DNA of 64,000 bases from Strigamia acuminata (taxonomy: Eukaryota > Arthropoda > Chilopoda > Geophilomorpha > Linotaeniidae): assembly GCA_949358305.1 (NCBI GenBank), contig OX442317.1, forward strand, positions 10,916,186 through 10,980,185. Direction: 5' to 3'. The notes under the pieces are model-generated. The model saw only the letters and a list, made by a program, of their open reading frames with translations. It was not told where the DNA came from and ran no database searches. Numbering within the stretch: the stretch's first letter is position 1; every line of letters begins with the position of its first letter. A program made the position numbers and the translations under genes. Below, piece by piece: positions 47,439 through 63,950 of this stretch.

Positions 47439-50010
47439 TCAAACTAGATTTGAATTATTTTCACTAGTTTTTGATCGGATAAACGCCATACCGTGTGTTC
47501 TCATGTGAGTTTTAAGGGACAATTCAGTTGAAAAACAGCTAAAACACACAACACATTCTAGCCCATTAGCCCCATTGACATTGACATTGACATTGACATT
47601 TGTATCAGTTTGGAATTGACAATCGTCATTTTCCATATAGCCATCAACATCCTTAACCCTATGCACAATAGCTAAATGTTTACGTAATGCAGGAGAAACT
47701 ACAAAACAAGCACCACATTCAAAACATTGAAGTGAACCCCTGTCTGTTTTGTGAGCACTCACGTGTTGGACGAAATTGGAACGAAACGTGGTCATGTAAT
47801 CACACTTGAAGCACGTGTAAGTTCCTCCATCATCATCATCACATATTCGCAACTGTTTTTGTGGTAAAGCATCAACATTATCCTCTTTCGGACGTGGAAT
47901 TTTGATTTTAATCGACGGCCTCGTTGAAGTCGAAGCCGAAGCCGAAGCCCCAGCCCCATGTGCCATTACATTCTCATGGACTAGCTTGACATGCTTCTCC
48001 AAAAGCGTACGTTTAGTAAAGCAGTGCTCCTTGCAGATCCAGCAGACGTACTTTTTGGGCCTTCCATCAGAATTGTGCATGGCCCGTTCGTGGCGTAACA
48101 GACTCTTTAGATTGTAGTAGGACGTGTCGCACGAACTACAAGCGAACGTTAGGAGCGCACTCTTCGCCCCAACATTATCTTTCTTCGGATGAAGGTTGTT
48201 ATGCGACTGTTTGACATGCGTCATTAAAGAGTCGTTGGAGTCAAACAGCAGACTGCAAACATTGCAACATTCCTTTCCCGCCTTGAGCACTTGAGGGTGT
48301 AGCTGGCGCACGTGCTCTCCAAGCGCAGCCTTATTTTCCACCAATTTGGCACATTGCAAACATTTGAAGACGAACTTTGTGGCTCGCATTTGTTCCTTAA
48401 TGTGAATGTCTAAATGCTCGTCTAATTGCTCGCCCGAATGAAACACCGTGTCACACAATGGGCACTTGAAAATCATCTTGCACTCCACGTCCATCGTTAA
48501 ATGCGACGTTTTCTTGTGAGCTTCGAACGTGTTTCCGGCTTTGAATGCCATCGGACATGCCTGGCACTTGAAATAAACCTCGCCGTGAACGTCCATTATG
48601 TGTTGGCGTAAACTTTCACCGTCGAAATGCAGCAGAGTGCAAATCGAACACTTGTAGCCAATAGAGCGCGAGTAATGAAGGCAGAGCACGCTCAAATGCT
48701 GTTGAAACGACGTCCAGCTGTCGCTGGCATTGGATCCGCATTCTGGACACGTAAACGGTCGCGTTTGTAAATGAATTCTTTGATGAGCGGACAAACTGCA
48801 TTTCGATGGGCACGTCATGTTGCACTTTGAACATTGCGAGGTGGCTAAAGGCATGTTTTGACTTCGACTGAAATGATCGCTCAATGACGATGCACTGTCG
48901 AAAAACTGACAACATTCGGAACATCGTAGTTTGCTGTTTGTTTTCGTTTCTTTAACAACCGTTGCGCTTGCGCTTTCACGTTCGCGTTCGCGTTCGCGTT
49001 CACCCCCCATTAAATGTGCTGCGGCCACTGCTGCCAGATGGGAAAGAACAATGCAGCCGTTGACAAGTGCTTTGCCAGTCGAATGCACAGCAATGACGTT
49101 CATCATTTCTCTCGGCAGTGGCATCACATCTGCTTTTCTCACGTCGCAAGGCTCGTTCTTATCTCGGTGATTTCGAACGTGATTTAAAAGATTGCACCTG
49201 CAGTTAAAAAACACAACATTTAAATTAACACCCAAATTCACATTAATAATACTCAAAACAAACAAACAAACAAACAAACAAGCACAGCCATGTATTTTTG
49301 AGATTAGAATTACTGGTAGGCTCATATTTCATACCGTACCTATTGTAATATTTGAGCGCCTTCTGACAAGTTTCACAGTTCAGACTAATGTAAACGCTTC
49401 GTCTGTCTAGGTGTTGCTTCAAACTAGATTCGAGTACAAACTGATCGCCACAATCTACACATTTGAAAGCGTCCATGGGAATCGCCATTCTCAACCGATC
49501 TGGCGGCGCTCCTTCAGGTGTGTAGGGAGGAAGTACGTTCGTGCTTAACTGATACGTCACGTCAGCTATTTCAACTTGCTGCAATCGCGTTTTCTTCACA
49601 GATGCCATGTTCGGTAGTACAAGTATAGGTCGACTAGCAGAATTACCAGAATTCGTTGCAAGCGCACGAATTCTCGACTCATTCGTGCCTAATGTTAACT
49701 TCGATGTTGGAAATTGGCTGCACTCATCCTTACCTACACTCAAAGCTAACTAATGTTAATTCATTTGCACAGTTTTCTTATTTTCACATTACATTGCATT
49801 ACCTTTGAAAACCAAGGCAGTTTTCGTACTAGGGTTGATGAGTGACTGAATGTGACTGTGACTATGACTATGACTATGACTGTGACTGTGACTGAGAGTG
49901 AGAGTGGCGTCATTTTCTGCTTCCTCTTTCACCGAAATGGAAGGACAGTCGGGAATGTCAAATGCTGCGAGGAGATCATCAAAGTCTGGCGTTCGAACAT
50001 CTTGGGCCAT
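47439..50010 (-). CDS. C2H2 zinc-finger protein, ZNF592/ZNF687/ZNF532 family (unit 2)
   Basis: Exons 50010-49803, 49733-49340 and 49197-47439; predicted protein identical to units 0 and 1. Confidence 0.85.
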
Positions 50011-50332
50011 GTTATGCTGCAAACAATGATAATCAAGTATTCACAACATTTCCACCTAAACTACAGCTATCCTACAATACCTTGTTAGGCTTATTTTAAT
50101 CCTCTGGGCTCACAATTTCGCATCAGCACGCGTGTTTCTTTGCATTTCTACATTTTCAATTCCAACGAATTAAACACTGCACGATGCCGAGTTTATGACA
50201 GAAAAAAATAAAGTTTCCAACATGTTTTATTTCATCACCGGAAATTTGTCAATCAGTCAAACATCGAAAAATAAAACTTTAAATGTATTTCAGATAACAG
50301 TTCAGGTACACAACATCAATTTTCGTAACTTT

Positions 50333-50563
50333 TTAATCAAATCCATATCGCTTCTTCATTTTTCTGATGTCCTCTTTAAGAGACCTCTCCATCTTTAACG
50401 CTTCTTTCGGGTCAAAAGCTCGGACTCGCGTTATCATTTGAAAATTTTCATCAACATAACGATCGATTTGATCCCACACCAACTGCAAAAACTCTGCGTC
50501 CATCTGGTCAAGCTCTCCGAAACGACGATCATGAATTAGTTTTCGCCGTTTCGTATTACTCAT
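50333..50563 (-). CDS. Unrecognised 76-residue charged protein (unit 2)
   Basis: Third identical copy of the small charged protein. The absence of any change across copies is uninformative about selection because the flanks are also identical. Confidence 0.58.
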   Translation of the reverse strand: MSNTKRRKLIHDRRFGELDQMDAEFLQLVWDQIDRYVDENFQMITRVRAFDPKEALKMERSLKEDIRKMKKRYGFD

Positions 50564-50996
50564 TGCCTACAGATGAAAAGAAAGAGTAAGTGTTTCCGTG
50601 TTGTTAAAGAAAGAAAAGAAAATGTACTCTGTAATTTTGGATCGAAATAAAACGGCAAAACTGTATATTGTGCCTGTTATCAGTTATTCTCCGAACATGA
50701 AACCAAGGTAACTGCTGCTTTGTTTATGTAGGGAGCTCTTACTGGCCTAAAATCTTCGCACAAGTCTACTGGAATCTGAAAACAGCATCATATTTAATAC
50801 ACAACTGAACTAGAGACCAAACTTAGCCGCGTCCAATCACGGCTCTTCTCACAGTTGGCCAATCACATCGCACCATGCATCCTAACCTGACACGAAACCA
50901 AGGTAACTATATAACCTATGGAACCATAGAGAAGAGAACGTACGAGGCGCTAACTGGCGAGCTAACTGGTGACAACTTTCGAAATTTATTCCATCA
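50564..50996. promoter_or_regulatory. Divergent promoter, unit 2
   Basis: Copy of the unit 0 promoter region with both CCAATCA boxes. Confidence 0.45.
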
Positions 50997-51312
50997 ATGG
51001 ATGCTCACGATATCTTTCGTAAACTAACACGTGGTATCAAATTTGACACCAATAAATTTCACGTCGATGCAGTTCGATTTCAGGTACGCAAATTAAACGA
51101 TGATTTAGAAATTGAAGCAATTTCGAGACATGTGGCGTCAAGTCAATTGATTTCAAATGTTCCGTGATTTTGTTTTATTTCCGTTTATTTATTATTTTTT
51201 TGTTCAGCTTATACGGCCGAAGAAAACGGAAGAAACTTTGGTTTGTTTGAAGGACAGTGCGCGCGCAGTAGTGAAAGCTGCGAAACGACAACACGGCGCA
51301 AAAGGCTGGTGA
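50997..51312 (+). pseudogene. DDX52: DDX52-like 5' fragment (unit 2)
   Basis: Same truncated two-exon frame ending in TGA, one base before the eEF2 ATG. Confidence 0.58.
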
Positions 51313-51313
51313 A

Positions 51314-54300
51314 ATGAGATTTACCGATACTAGAAAAGACGAACAGGAACGTTGCATTACCATCAAATCAACGTACGTTGTTATTTAATCTATAAATTGG
51401 AATGAATTGTATTGAAATTATTAAATTAAATTAAATTAAATAAATGTAAATTTCAGGGCTATTTCGATGTACTTTGAGGTGGAAGAGAAAGATTTGACTT
51501 TCATTAAGGAGGAATCGCAAAAGGAGAAAGTGACAAAAGGTTTTTTAATCAATCTGATCGATTCGCCGGGCCACGTTGACTTTTCGTCGGAGGTTACGGC
51601 CGCCTTACGTGTTACTGATGGCGCCTTGGTCGTCGTCGATTGCGTGAGCGGTAAGTTTGATTGAATGAATAACGTTTAGATTGTGAACCGAAATGAATGA
51701 AAGAAATTTGTCCTTAGGAGTGTGTGTGCAAACGGAAACCGTGTTGCGTCAAGCAATCGCCGAAAGAATTAAGCCGGTTTTATTCATGAATAAAATGGAC
51801 AGAGCACTGCTGGAATTACAATTGGAGGCGGAAGATTTGTTTCAAACGTTTCAACGTATTGTAGAAAACGTGAACGTTATTATCGCTACGTACGGTGACG
51901 AAACCGGCCCCATGGGAGATGTTAAGGTGATAAAAGAAAAAAAAGAAGAAAAAAAGCGTTGTTCGATTTTGACTTGTTTGTTTCGCTTAAGGTTGATCCG
52001 AGTCGTGGTAACGTCGGCTTCGGTTCTGGTTTGCATGGCTGGGCGTTCACGTTGAAGCAATTTTCGGAGATGTATGCGGAGAAGTTTAAAATCGATATCG
52101 AGAAGTTGATGAAAAAATTATGGGGCGACAACTTCTACAATGCCAATACTAAAAAGTGGTCAAAAACTCGTGATGACGAAAACGGCTACAAACGCACGTT
52201 TTGCATGTTTATTCTGGATCCAATTTACAGAGTAAGGGCAAATTGTAATGTAATGTAATTTGTAATTTGTAATTGAACGACAAACAGGTTTTCGATGCGA
52301 TCATGAATTACAAAACAACCGAAATTCCGAAACTGATTGAGAAGTTGAACATCGTTCTGAAGGGAGAAGACAAGGATAAAGATGGGAAAGCTTTGCTCAA
52401 GGTAAAACAAACCTTATCTTATCTTATTTCGACATAGGAACAAGATTAACTTAACATTTGGTGTTAATTTTCATTGAATTGTTGTTTCAGATTGTGATGA
52501 GACAGTGGTTACCGGCCGGTGAAGCACTTCTGCAAATGATAGCCATCCATTTACCGTCTCCAGTAACGGCGCAGAGATATCGTATGGAAATGCTGTACGA
52601 AGGACCTCACGACGACGAGGCGGCAGTAGCCATTAAAACATGCGATCCGAACGGACCTCTGATGATGTACATCTCGAAAATGGTGCCGACCACCGACAAA
52701 GGCCGCTTTTATGCTTTCGGTCGGGTATTCTCGGGTACTGTGGGCACTGGGCAAAAAGTGCGAATTATGGGACCGAATTACACACCGGGAAAGAGGGAGG
52801 ATTTGTACGAAAAAGCAATTCAAAGGTGAAATCTATTGAAATAAGTTTGCATGATTTGATTAGACTAATGTGACTAATGTGATAGAACCATTTTGATGAT
52901 GGGTCGCTACACCGAGGCGATCGAGGATGTGCCGTCGGGAAATATTTGCGGCTTGGTAGGTGTTGATCAGTTCCTGGTGAAAACTGGAACGATATCGACA
53001 TTTAAGGATGCCCACAACCTCAAGGTAGGAAGAAGGGAAATGATACTTTGATGTATGCTTTTCTTTTCAATTGCATTTATTTATTTATTTATTTTTACAA
53101 CAGGTGATGAAGTTTTCTGTCAGTCCCGTCGTGCGGGTGGCCGTGGAACCTAAAAACCCTTCGGAATTGCCGAAACTGGTTGAAGGGTTGAAGCGTCTGG
53201 CCAAATCGGATCCTATGGTTCAATGCATCATCGAAGAATCGGGTGAACATATTGTCGCAGGAGCTGGCGAATTGCATTTGGAAATCTGTTTGAAAGATTT
53301 GGAAGAGGACCACGCGTGCATCCCGATCAAAGTGTCTGATCCAGTCGTGTCTTACCGCGAAACTGTTAGCGAGGAATCTAGCATCATGTGTTTGGCCAAG
53401 TCGCCAAACAAACACAACCGTCTTTTTATGAGGGCCCAGCCCATGCCGGAAGGCCTTGCAGAAGATATCGATAAGGTAATAGAATAGAATAGAATAGAAT
53501 AGAATAGAACATGTGAATATGTGAACATGCAATGTGTTATTTCAATTGTTGAATCGTTGAATTTGATTTTCAGGGTGACGTAACTGCCAGGGACGATTTC
53601 AAGGCGCGCGCTCGCTACTTGACTGAGAAGTATGATTACGATATTACGGAAGCGAGGAAGATTTGGTGTTTTGGACCAGACGGAACTGGACCCAACATCC
53701 TAGTGGATTGCACGAAGGGTGTGCAATACTTGAACGAAATCAAGGACAGTGTTGTAGCTGGCTTCCAGTGGGCCACAAAAGAGGTCTGTTCTATGAATTT
53801 AATTAAGTTTAATTGTACAAGTGTATAATGAATCTATCTCTTGCATTTGCCCAGGGTGTTTTGGCTGAAGAGAATTTACGCGGCGTCAGATTTAACATCT
53901 ATGACGTGACTTTGCATGCCGACGCAATTCATAGAGGTGGTGGACAAATTATTCCAACTGCTCGTCGGGTCTTGTATGCGTGCATGTTGACAGCCGCTCC
54001 TCGAATGATGGAGCCAGTTTATTTATGTGAAATTCAGGTACGGGAGAACAGAAAAGCTGGATAGAATAGGATAGTAAAATGTAGTGACTGATGATTTTCT
54101 TGTTTGTAGTGCCCTGAAAACGCAGTTGGTGGAATCTATGGTGTTTTGAATAGAAGGCGCGGACATGTATTTGAGGAAGCGCAGGTTCCTGGCACGCCAA
54201 TGTTTTTGGTCAAGGCTTACCTGCCTGTTAACGAATCATTTGGTATTGAATATTGATATTGCTTTTTCTTCGTTTTATATCAAGTTTGCGCTCATCAATG

Positions 54301-54513
54301 ATTCACTTTTTTGCATTAGGTTTTACTGCTGATTTACGTTCTAATACTGGCGGTCAAGCGTTTCCACAGTGCGTGTTCGATCACTGGCAGATTTTGCCTG
54401 GTGATCCCTTCGATGACAAATCGCGTCCCTGTCAAGTTATTACCGATGCTCGTAAACGCAAAGGATTAAAAGAGGGCATTCCGGCGCTGGATCAATATTT
54501 GGATAAATTGTAG
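51314..54513 (+). CDS. eEF2: eEF2, N-terminally truncated (unit 2)
   Basis: Exons at +40368 from unit 0. 793 codons, no P-loop, otherwise intact. Confidence 0.85.
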
Positions 54514-55185
54514 ATTTGTATTGATTCTTGACAATAAAGATTTACTCAAAAACTTATTTGATTTTTTTAATGTCTGTATCATTAAATCTGAACCATATTC
54601 GGATGCACATAGCATTCACTGAGCATTCACGGAGTCTTAATTTAGGAAACATGGGCAATACTACAAGTACAAGTAAAGTATGTCACTGATGAAAAGAAAA
54701 CAAATTATGCACATGTGCAAATCGGTATTGGAAGAAACAAGACTCGGAAATCATCTGTCTACAATACTTTTTTCTATTATACTGCATCGGAATCAGTGCC
54801 GATATTGCTAATTAATCAAAATTTTCTCAAATTTTCCATACATTATCCGAACTTATAGTACATCAATGCAGAGCACTGTTTGAAAAAGGGTCAAGTGAGC
54901 CAACCTCAAATAAAAAAATTCATGCAAACTTAGCATCGTTTTTAAATTATATTAAAAATTTACCTGGGTACCGTCATTTATTTAGACAGACATTTTTAAA
55001 AGATTACTTTGTTAATAACAGTTTTATTTTGGCAAAAATAAAATTGTGACGATGACGACCTAATAAAATACCATCGGACAAGGGCATCGGGTATCTAGAG
55101 TACGTATCCGTAGTCGCCTTTCAACAACATATTTAATATTCGGATTCGTTGTCTCCGTACTAGTCGTAGAAAAGAATAATCCCAG
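54514..55185. other. eEF2 3' UTR and AT-rich intergenic sequence, unit 2
   Basis: Poly(A) signal at 54533; no gene seen. Confidence 0.6.
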
Positions 55186-55477
55186 TTTAGTTTGCACTCA
55201 AACAATGGCTCCAAGCTATTTCTATTGACATGCATGTGAAAATTGTTGAAAAACAGAAAGAAAGAAAGCAAAACAAAACATGAAATATCAAGAGAAGTTG
55301 CCTTGCCAAACCCTTCTGTTGGTAGAATTGTCAAACAGTTCAAAACAACTGGCTCATTTGCAATTTAAGAAATCAACTTACAGGTAGACCAAAGATAACT
55401 TCAAAACGAGATGGCAAAGATTTCTGCAAGATTATAAAATCCGATTGTCATTCAACAACACCTGCAGTTACTAAAAT

Positions 55478-55512
<35 letters not shown>

Positions 55513-55756
55513 GTATAACATGGGCTTATATAAAATGAGTAGCCCATCTCAGGGATACGCATCACAAGTAGAAACTGTAGATTTCATAGCAGATCGCCGA
55601 CCATTTTTTTAGTAACTGGTTGATAATTCTACCAAGAGAATAGCAAGTTCTCTTGATATTTCACGTTTTGTTTTGCTTTCTATTTGTGTTTTCAACAATT
55701 TTCACATGTTATGTCAATAGAAATAGGTTGGGGCCATTGTTTGAGTGCAAACTAAA
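55186..55756. repeat. Foldback element at the unit 2/3 boundary
   Basis: Same arms as 45675-46241, but 4 bp longer because of an insertion near 55595 (AGATCGCCGACC for AGATGACC). The first sign of divergence in unit 3 appears here. Confidence 0.75.
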
Positions 55757-56884
55757 GCTATTGCCTCAATAGGCTAATATGGTAGTTATTATATCATACA
55801 AAATGTGCAAATTAGGACATGGTTTTAACTTTATTTCTACTAATTATGGCTATTTTACACTTATTTATACTTTTTGGAATCTTTTCTTTTCTTTTCTTTT
55901 TTAATCATGTCCCAGGTTTTTTTATTCTTATTTTACATGTTCTAGGCATTTTGAATTAAGGTTGGAAAAGAATAATGAGATTTATTCTACTTCTATCTGA
56001 TATTTTTTAAATTGCTTTACAGGAAAATGTTCATCTACATTAGTATTAGAGTAACAATTAAACAGAAGAAATTTTTTAATTGTATAAACATTTTGCCACT
56101 TCATTTTTGTTTTCATCATGATCATTACGTGTCCCAGGTTTTTTGAATTTAACTTGTACACGTATAACTGATTAACATATTTTTATAAGTTAAAACAACT
56201 TGATTAGATTCTTGCTCAAATTTACCACCAACGACTAATAGCATCATCATCTAGGAGCGTTCCTATCTCTTGCTCGAATAGAACAAAAAACGAGGTTTCT
56301 CAGAATTTTTAAATCCCCCCCCCCCCAAAATGACTTAAAAACTCTTCAAAGCAAAGCTCAAAGTGAACACCAAGTTTGGGTTCGTCCGGCTTGGCTAGGA
56401 TACAAACACCGTGTAACTCCTTAAAATCGCGCACATACATCAAGATTTTGTTACGACGTTACGCCTTGTCAAAGGAAAAATCGACGAAATGAATGGCACT
56501 ATGATTTACTTGCAAACTTGAGTAATTTTTAAACAAAGTCGACGAAATGAAGCGACTTCATGAGGTTGACCGGCAGTCTGGTCAAACTTAAACTCGCGGT
56601 ACATTTCATGCTGCTTAAAGCCGGGTAATGCAGTAAAATATTTTTCTCGAGCCATTTCTTTACTACATTCTATGGAATTGCATAAAATTTTAGAAGAATT
56701 GGTCAAGATAACCACTCTCTGAAAGTTGGCTAAACAAAACAAAATGTATTTTTCACATACGGTAATTTATTTTTACATTAATACATCACAATATATCTAA
56801 TTCTGGATTAGTTATTCAATATAAACATGAAATCAAGACATTGCACCCTGAGATTTGGAAAAAACAAACTATGTAATTTGATTA
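55757..56884. other. Diverged AT-rich spacer, unit 3
   Basis: Differences from the spacers of units 1 and 2 include an insertion with a 12-C run (56315-56326), an expanded TTTTC run and loss of a segment containing GTTCTTTAAGTC. The 48-codon minus-strand frame persists with only its last residue changed (Asn to Lys). No gene assigned. Confidence 0.6.
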
Positions 56885-56990
56885 TCTGTAAAATAAAATA
56901 CTTGTAATAAATTGCACATCGAATAACAACGTGATCAAAACAAATCGTACTAGTACTAAAATTACATTTTTACTTTTAAAAAATTTCAGT

Positions 56991-59562
56991 TCAAACTAGA
57001 TTTGAATTATTTTCACTAGTTTTTGATCGGATAAACGCCATACCGTGTGTTCTCATGTGAGTTTTAAGGGACAATTCAGTTGAAAAACAGCTAAAACACA
57101 CAACACATTCTAGCCCATTAGCCCCATTGACATTGACATTGACATTGACATTTGTATCAGTTTGGAATTGACAATCGTCATTTTCCATATAGCCATCAAC
57201 ATCCTTAACCCTATGCACAATAGCTAAATGTTTACGTAATGCAGGAGAAACTACAAAACAAGCACCACATTCAAAACATTGAAGTGAACCCCTGTCTGTT
57301 TTGTGAGCACTCACGTGTTGGACGAAATTGGAACGAAACGTGGTCATGTAATCACACTTGAAGCACGTGTAAGTTCCTCCATCATCATCATCACATATTC
57401 GCAACTGTTTTTGTGGTAAAGCATCAACATTATCCTCTTTCGGACGTGGAATTTTGATTTTAATCGACGGCCTCGTTGAAGTCGAAGCCGAAGCCGAAGC
57501 CCCAGCCCCATGTGCCATTACATTCTCATGGACTAGCTTGACATGCTTCTCCAAAAGCGTACGTTTAGTAAAGCAGTGCTCCTTGCAGATCCAGCAGACG
57601 TACTTTTTGGGCCTTCCATCAGAATTGTGCATGGCCCGTTCGTGGCGTAACAGACTCTTTAGATTGTAGTAGGACGTGTCGCACGAACTACAAGCGAACG
57701 TTAGGAGCGCACTCTTCGCCCCAACATTATCTTTCTTCGGATGAAGGTTGTTATGCGACTGTTTGACATGCGTCATTAAAGAGTCGTTGGAGTCAAACAG
57801 CAGACTGCAAACATTGCAACATTCCTTTCCCGCCTTGAGCACTTGAGGGTGTAGCTGGCGCACGTGCTCTCCAAGCGCAGCCTTATTTTCCACCAATTTG
57901 GCACATTGCAAACATTTGAAGACGAACTTTGTGGCTCGCATTTGTTCCTTAATGTGAATGTCTAAATGCTCGTCTAATTGCTCGCCCGAATGAAACACCG
58001 TGTCACACAATGGGCACTTGAAAATCATCTTGCACTCCACGTCCATCGTTAAATGCGACGTTTTCTTGTGAGCTTCGAACGTGTTTCCGGCTTTGAATGC
58101 CATCGGACATGCCTGGCACTTGAAATAAACCTCGCCGTGAACGTCCATTATGTGTTGGCGTAAACTTTCACCGTCGAAATGCAGCAGAGTGCAAATCGAA
58201 CACTTGTAGCCAATAGAGCGCGAGTAATGAAGGCAGAGCACGCTCAAATGCTGTTGAAACGACGTCCAGCTGTCGCTGGCATTGGATCCGCATTCTGGAC
58301 ACGTAAACGGTCGCGTTTGTAAATGAATTCTTTGATGAGCGGACAAACTGCATTTCGATGGGCACGTCATGTTGCACTTTGAACATTGCGAGGTGGCTAA
58401 AGGCATGTTTTGACTTCGACTGAAATGATCGCTCAATGACGATGCACTGTCGAAAAACTGACAACATTCGGAACATCGTAGTTTGCTGTTTGTTTTCGTT
58501 TCTTTAACAACCGTTGCGCTTGCGCTTTCACGTTCGCGTTCGCGTTCGCGTTCACCCCCCATTAAATGTGCTGCGGCCACTGCTGCCAGATGGGAAAGAA
58601 CAATGCAGCCGTTGACAAGTGCTTTGCCAGTCGAATGCACAGCAATGACGTTCATCATTTCTCTCGGCAGTGGCATCACATCTGCTTTTCTCACGTCGCA
58701 AGGCTCGTTCTTATCTCGGTGATTTCGAACGTGATTTAAAAGATTGCACCTGCAGTTAAAAAACACAACATTTAAATTAACACCCAAATTCACATTAATA
58801 ATACTCAAAACAAACAAACAAACAAACAAACAAGCACAGCCATGTATTTTTGAGATTAGAATTACTGGTAGGCTCATATTTCATACCGTACCTATTGTAA
58901 TATTTGAGCGCCTTCTGACAAGTTTCACAGTTCAGACTAATGTAAACGCTTCGTCTGTCTAGGTGTTGCTTCAAACTAGATTCGAGTACAAACTGATCGC
59001 CACAATCTACACATTTGAAAGCGTCCATGGGAATCGCCATTCTCAACCGATCTGGCGGCGCTCCTTCAGGTGTGTAGGGAGGAAGTACGTTCGTGCTTAA
59101 CTGATACGTCACGTCAGCTATTTCAACTTGCTGCAATCGCGTTTTCTTCACAGATGCCATGTTCGGTAGTACAAGTATAGGTCGACTAGCAGAATTACCA
59201 GAATTCGTTGCAAGCGCACGAATTCTCGACTCATTCGTGCCTAATGTTAACTTCGATGTTGGAAATTGGCTGCACTCATCCTTACCTACACTCAAAGCTA
59301 ACTAATGTTAATTCATTTGCACAGTTTTCTTATTTTCACATTACATTGCATTACCTTTGAAAACCAAGGCAGTTTTCGTACTAGGGTTGATGAGTGACTG
59401 AATGTGACTGTGACTATGACTATGACTATGACTGTGACTGTGACTGAGAGTGAGAGTGGCGTCATTTTCTGCTTCCTCTTTCACCGAAATGGAAGGAACG
59501 TCGGGAATGTCAAATGCTGCGAGGAGATCATCAAAGTCTGGCGTTCGAACATCTTGGGCCAT
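56991..59562 (-). CDS. C2H2 zinc-finger protein, ZNF592/ZNF687/ZNF532 family (unit 3)
   Basis: Exons 59562-59355, 59285-58892 and 58749-56991; 786 codons. One difference from the other copies stands out: Cys to Val directly after the FDIPD signature (GACGTTCCT for GACTGTCCT). It is head-to-head with UPF1 instead of following the 76-codon gene, so it may be the copy at the original location. Confidence 0.85.
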
Positions 59563-59757
59563 GTTATGCTGCAAACAATGATGATAATCAAGTATTCACA
59601 ACATTTCGACCTAAACTACAGCTATAGTTCTAGCTCTATAGCTGTACAATACCTTGTTAGGCTTATTTTAATCCTCTGGGCTCACAATTTCGCATCAGCA
59701 AGCGTGTTTCTTTGCATTTCTACATTTTCAATTCCAACGAATTAAACACTGCACGAT

Positions 59758-60543
59758 AAATACTTGGAAACCCTTCCGTAACATTTTTTACTAGCTGCAT
59801 TAGCATGCTTCTTCTTGCATCTCTCTCTCTCTCTCTCTCTCTCTTTATACCAGCCACACAACAAGATAGACACAGTACGTCAGTCACGTGATATGACACC
59901 GGCAAATGCAGTCCAGAATGCAATGCAATGATTAGGAGCGAGAGAGAGCCAATTACGTCGTTTCATTTCTCAAACACCCAGCAATACACGACACTTCATG
60001 AATGTTCAAAACATCTACCCACCCCCTACGCGAGTTGAACCGGGAGTTGAAAAATAAATAAAAATAAATAAATAAACAGAAAATAACATTTCATTTCATT
60101 ACGTTTCATTACCCGAAATACGGTCTGCGCTCAGAATTTCGATCTTCCAAATAAAAAAAGGTTTTTAAAGTCTGTGCTTTTTTTTTGGCATGGCATTTAT
60201 TATTTTCAGAAATTAGTATGCCAGTACTTGTATCCAGATCCAGAAGTATGTTAACCATATGCAAGGTTTGTAGAAGCCAAAATGAGAATGCGTGACGTTT
60301 TCGAATGTGATCCGAGTGTGATCCGGGAACTAATCAGCAGTCAGCTGTAAATTTGTAAACGTCACAGCGTGTGGTGTGAGAAAGAAAATGGCGAAAACAG
60401 ACGTCCTTCGTTCATATTGTTCATACGTAGAAGTGTGGCTATCTGGTTAACGTTTGAATAGTTGAATAGAGTCGCATCGTTTGCAATTTGAAAGAGCTTC
60501 GATTGATTGATTCACTGATCGATTCATCCATTTGTATTTGAGA
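59758..60543. promoter_or_regulatory. Intergenic region between the zinc-finger gene and UPF1
   Basis: Sequence unique in this window, between divergent genes. It contains a (CT)12 tract at 59821-59844, AAATAAAT runs near 60050, and TCACGTGA near 59884, an E-box-like palindrome. It presumably holds the UPF1 promoter; no core element can be fixed. Confidence 0.45.
59821..59844. repeat. (CT)12 microsatellite
   Basis: Uninterrupted CT dinucleotides followed by TTTATACC. Confidence 0.95.

Positions 60544-63950
<3,407 letters not shown>

Larger units (their letters stand above)
45721..55231. repeat. Segmental duplication unit 2 (9,511 bp)
   Basis: Colinear with unit 1 apart from the CT present here. 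No retrotransposon insertion. Confidence 0.95.
55232..59757. repeat. Segmental duplication unit 3 (truncated)
   Basis: It matches the other units from 55232, diverges by many substitutions and indels between ~55595 and ~56510, is nearly identical from there to ~59490, diverges again, and ends at GCACGAT (59757). The other units continue there with GCCGAG and this one with AAATACTTGG. Confidence 0.9.

Noticed and set aside
59720-59923. 67-codon ORF over the CT tract
   Set aside because: Arg-Glu run comes from the microsatellite read in one frame. No other support.
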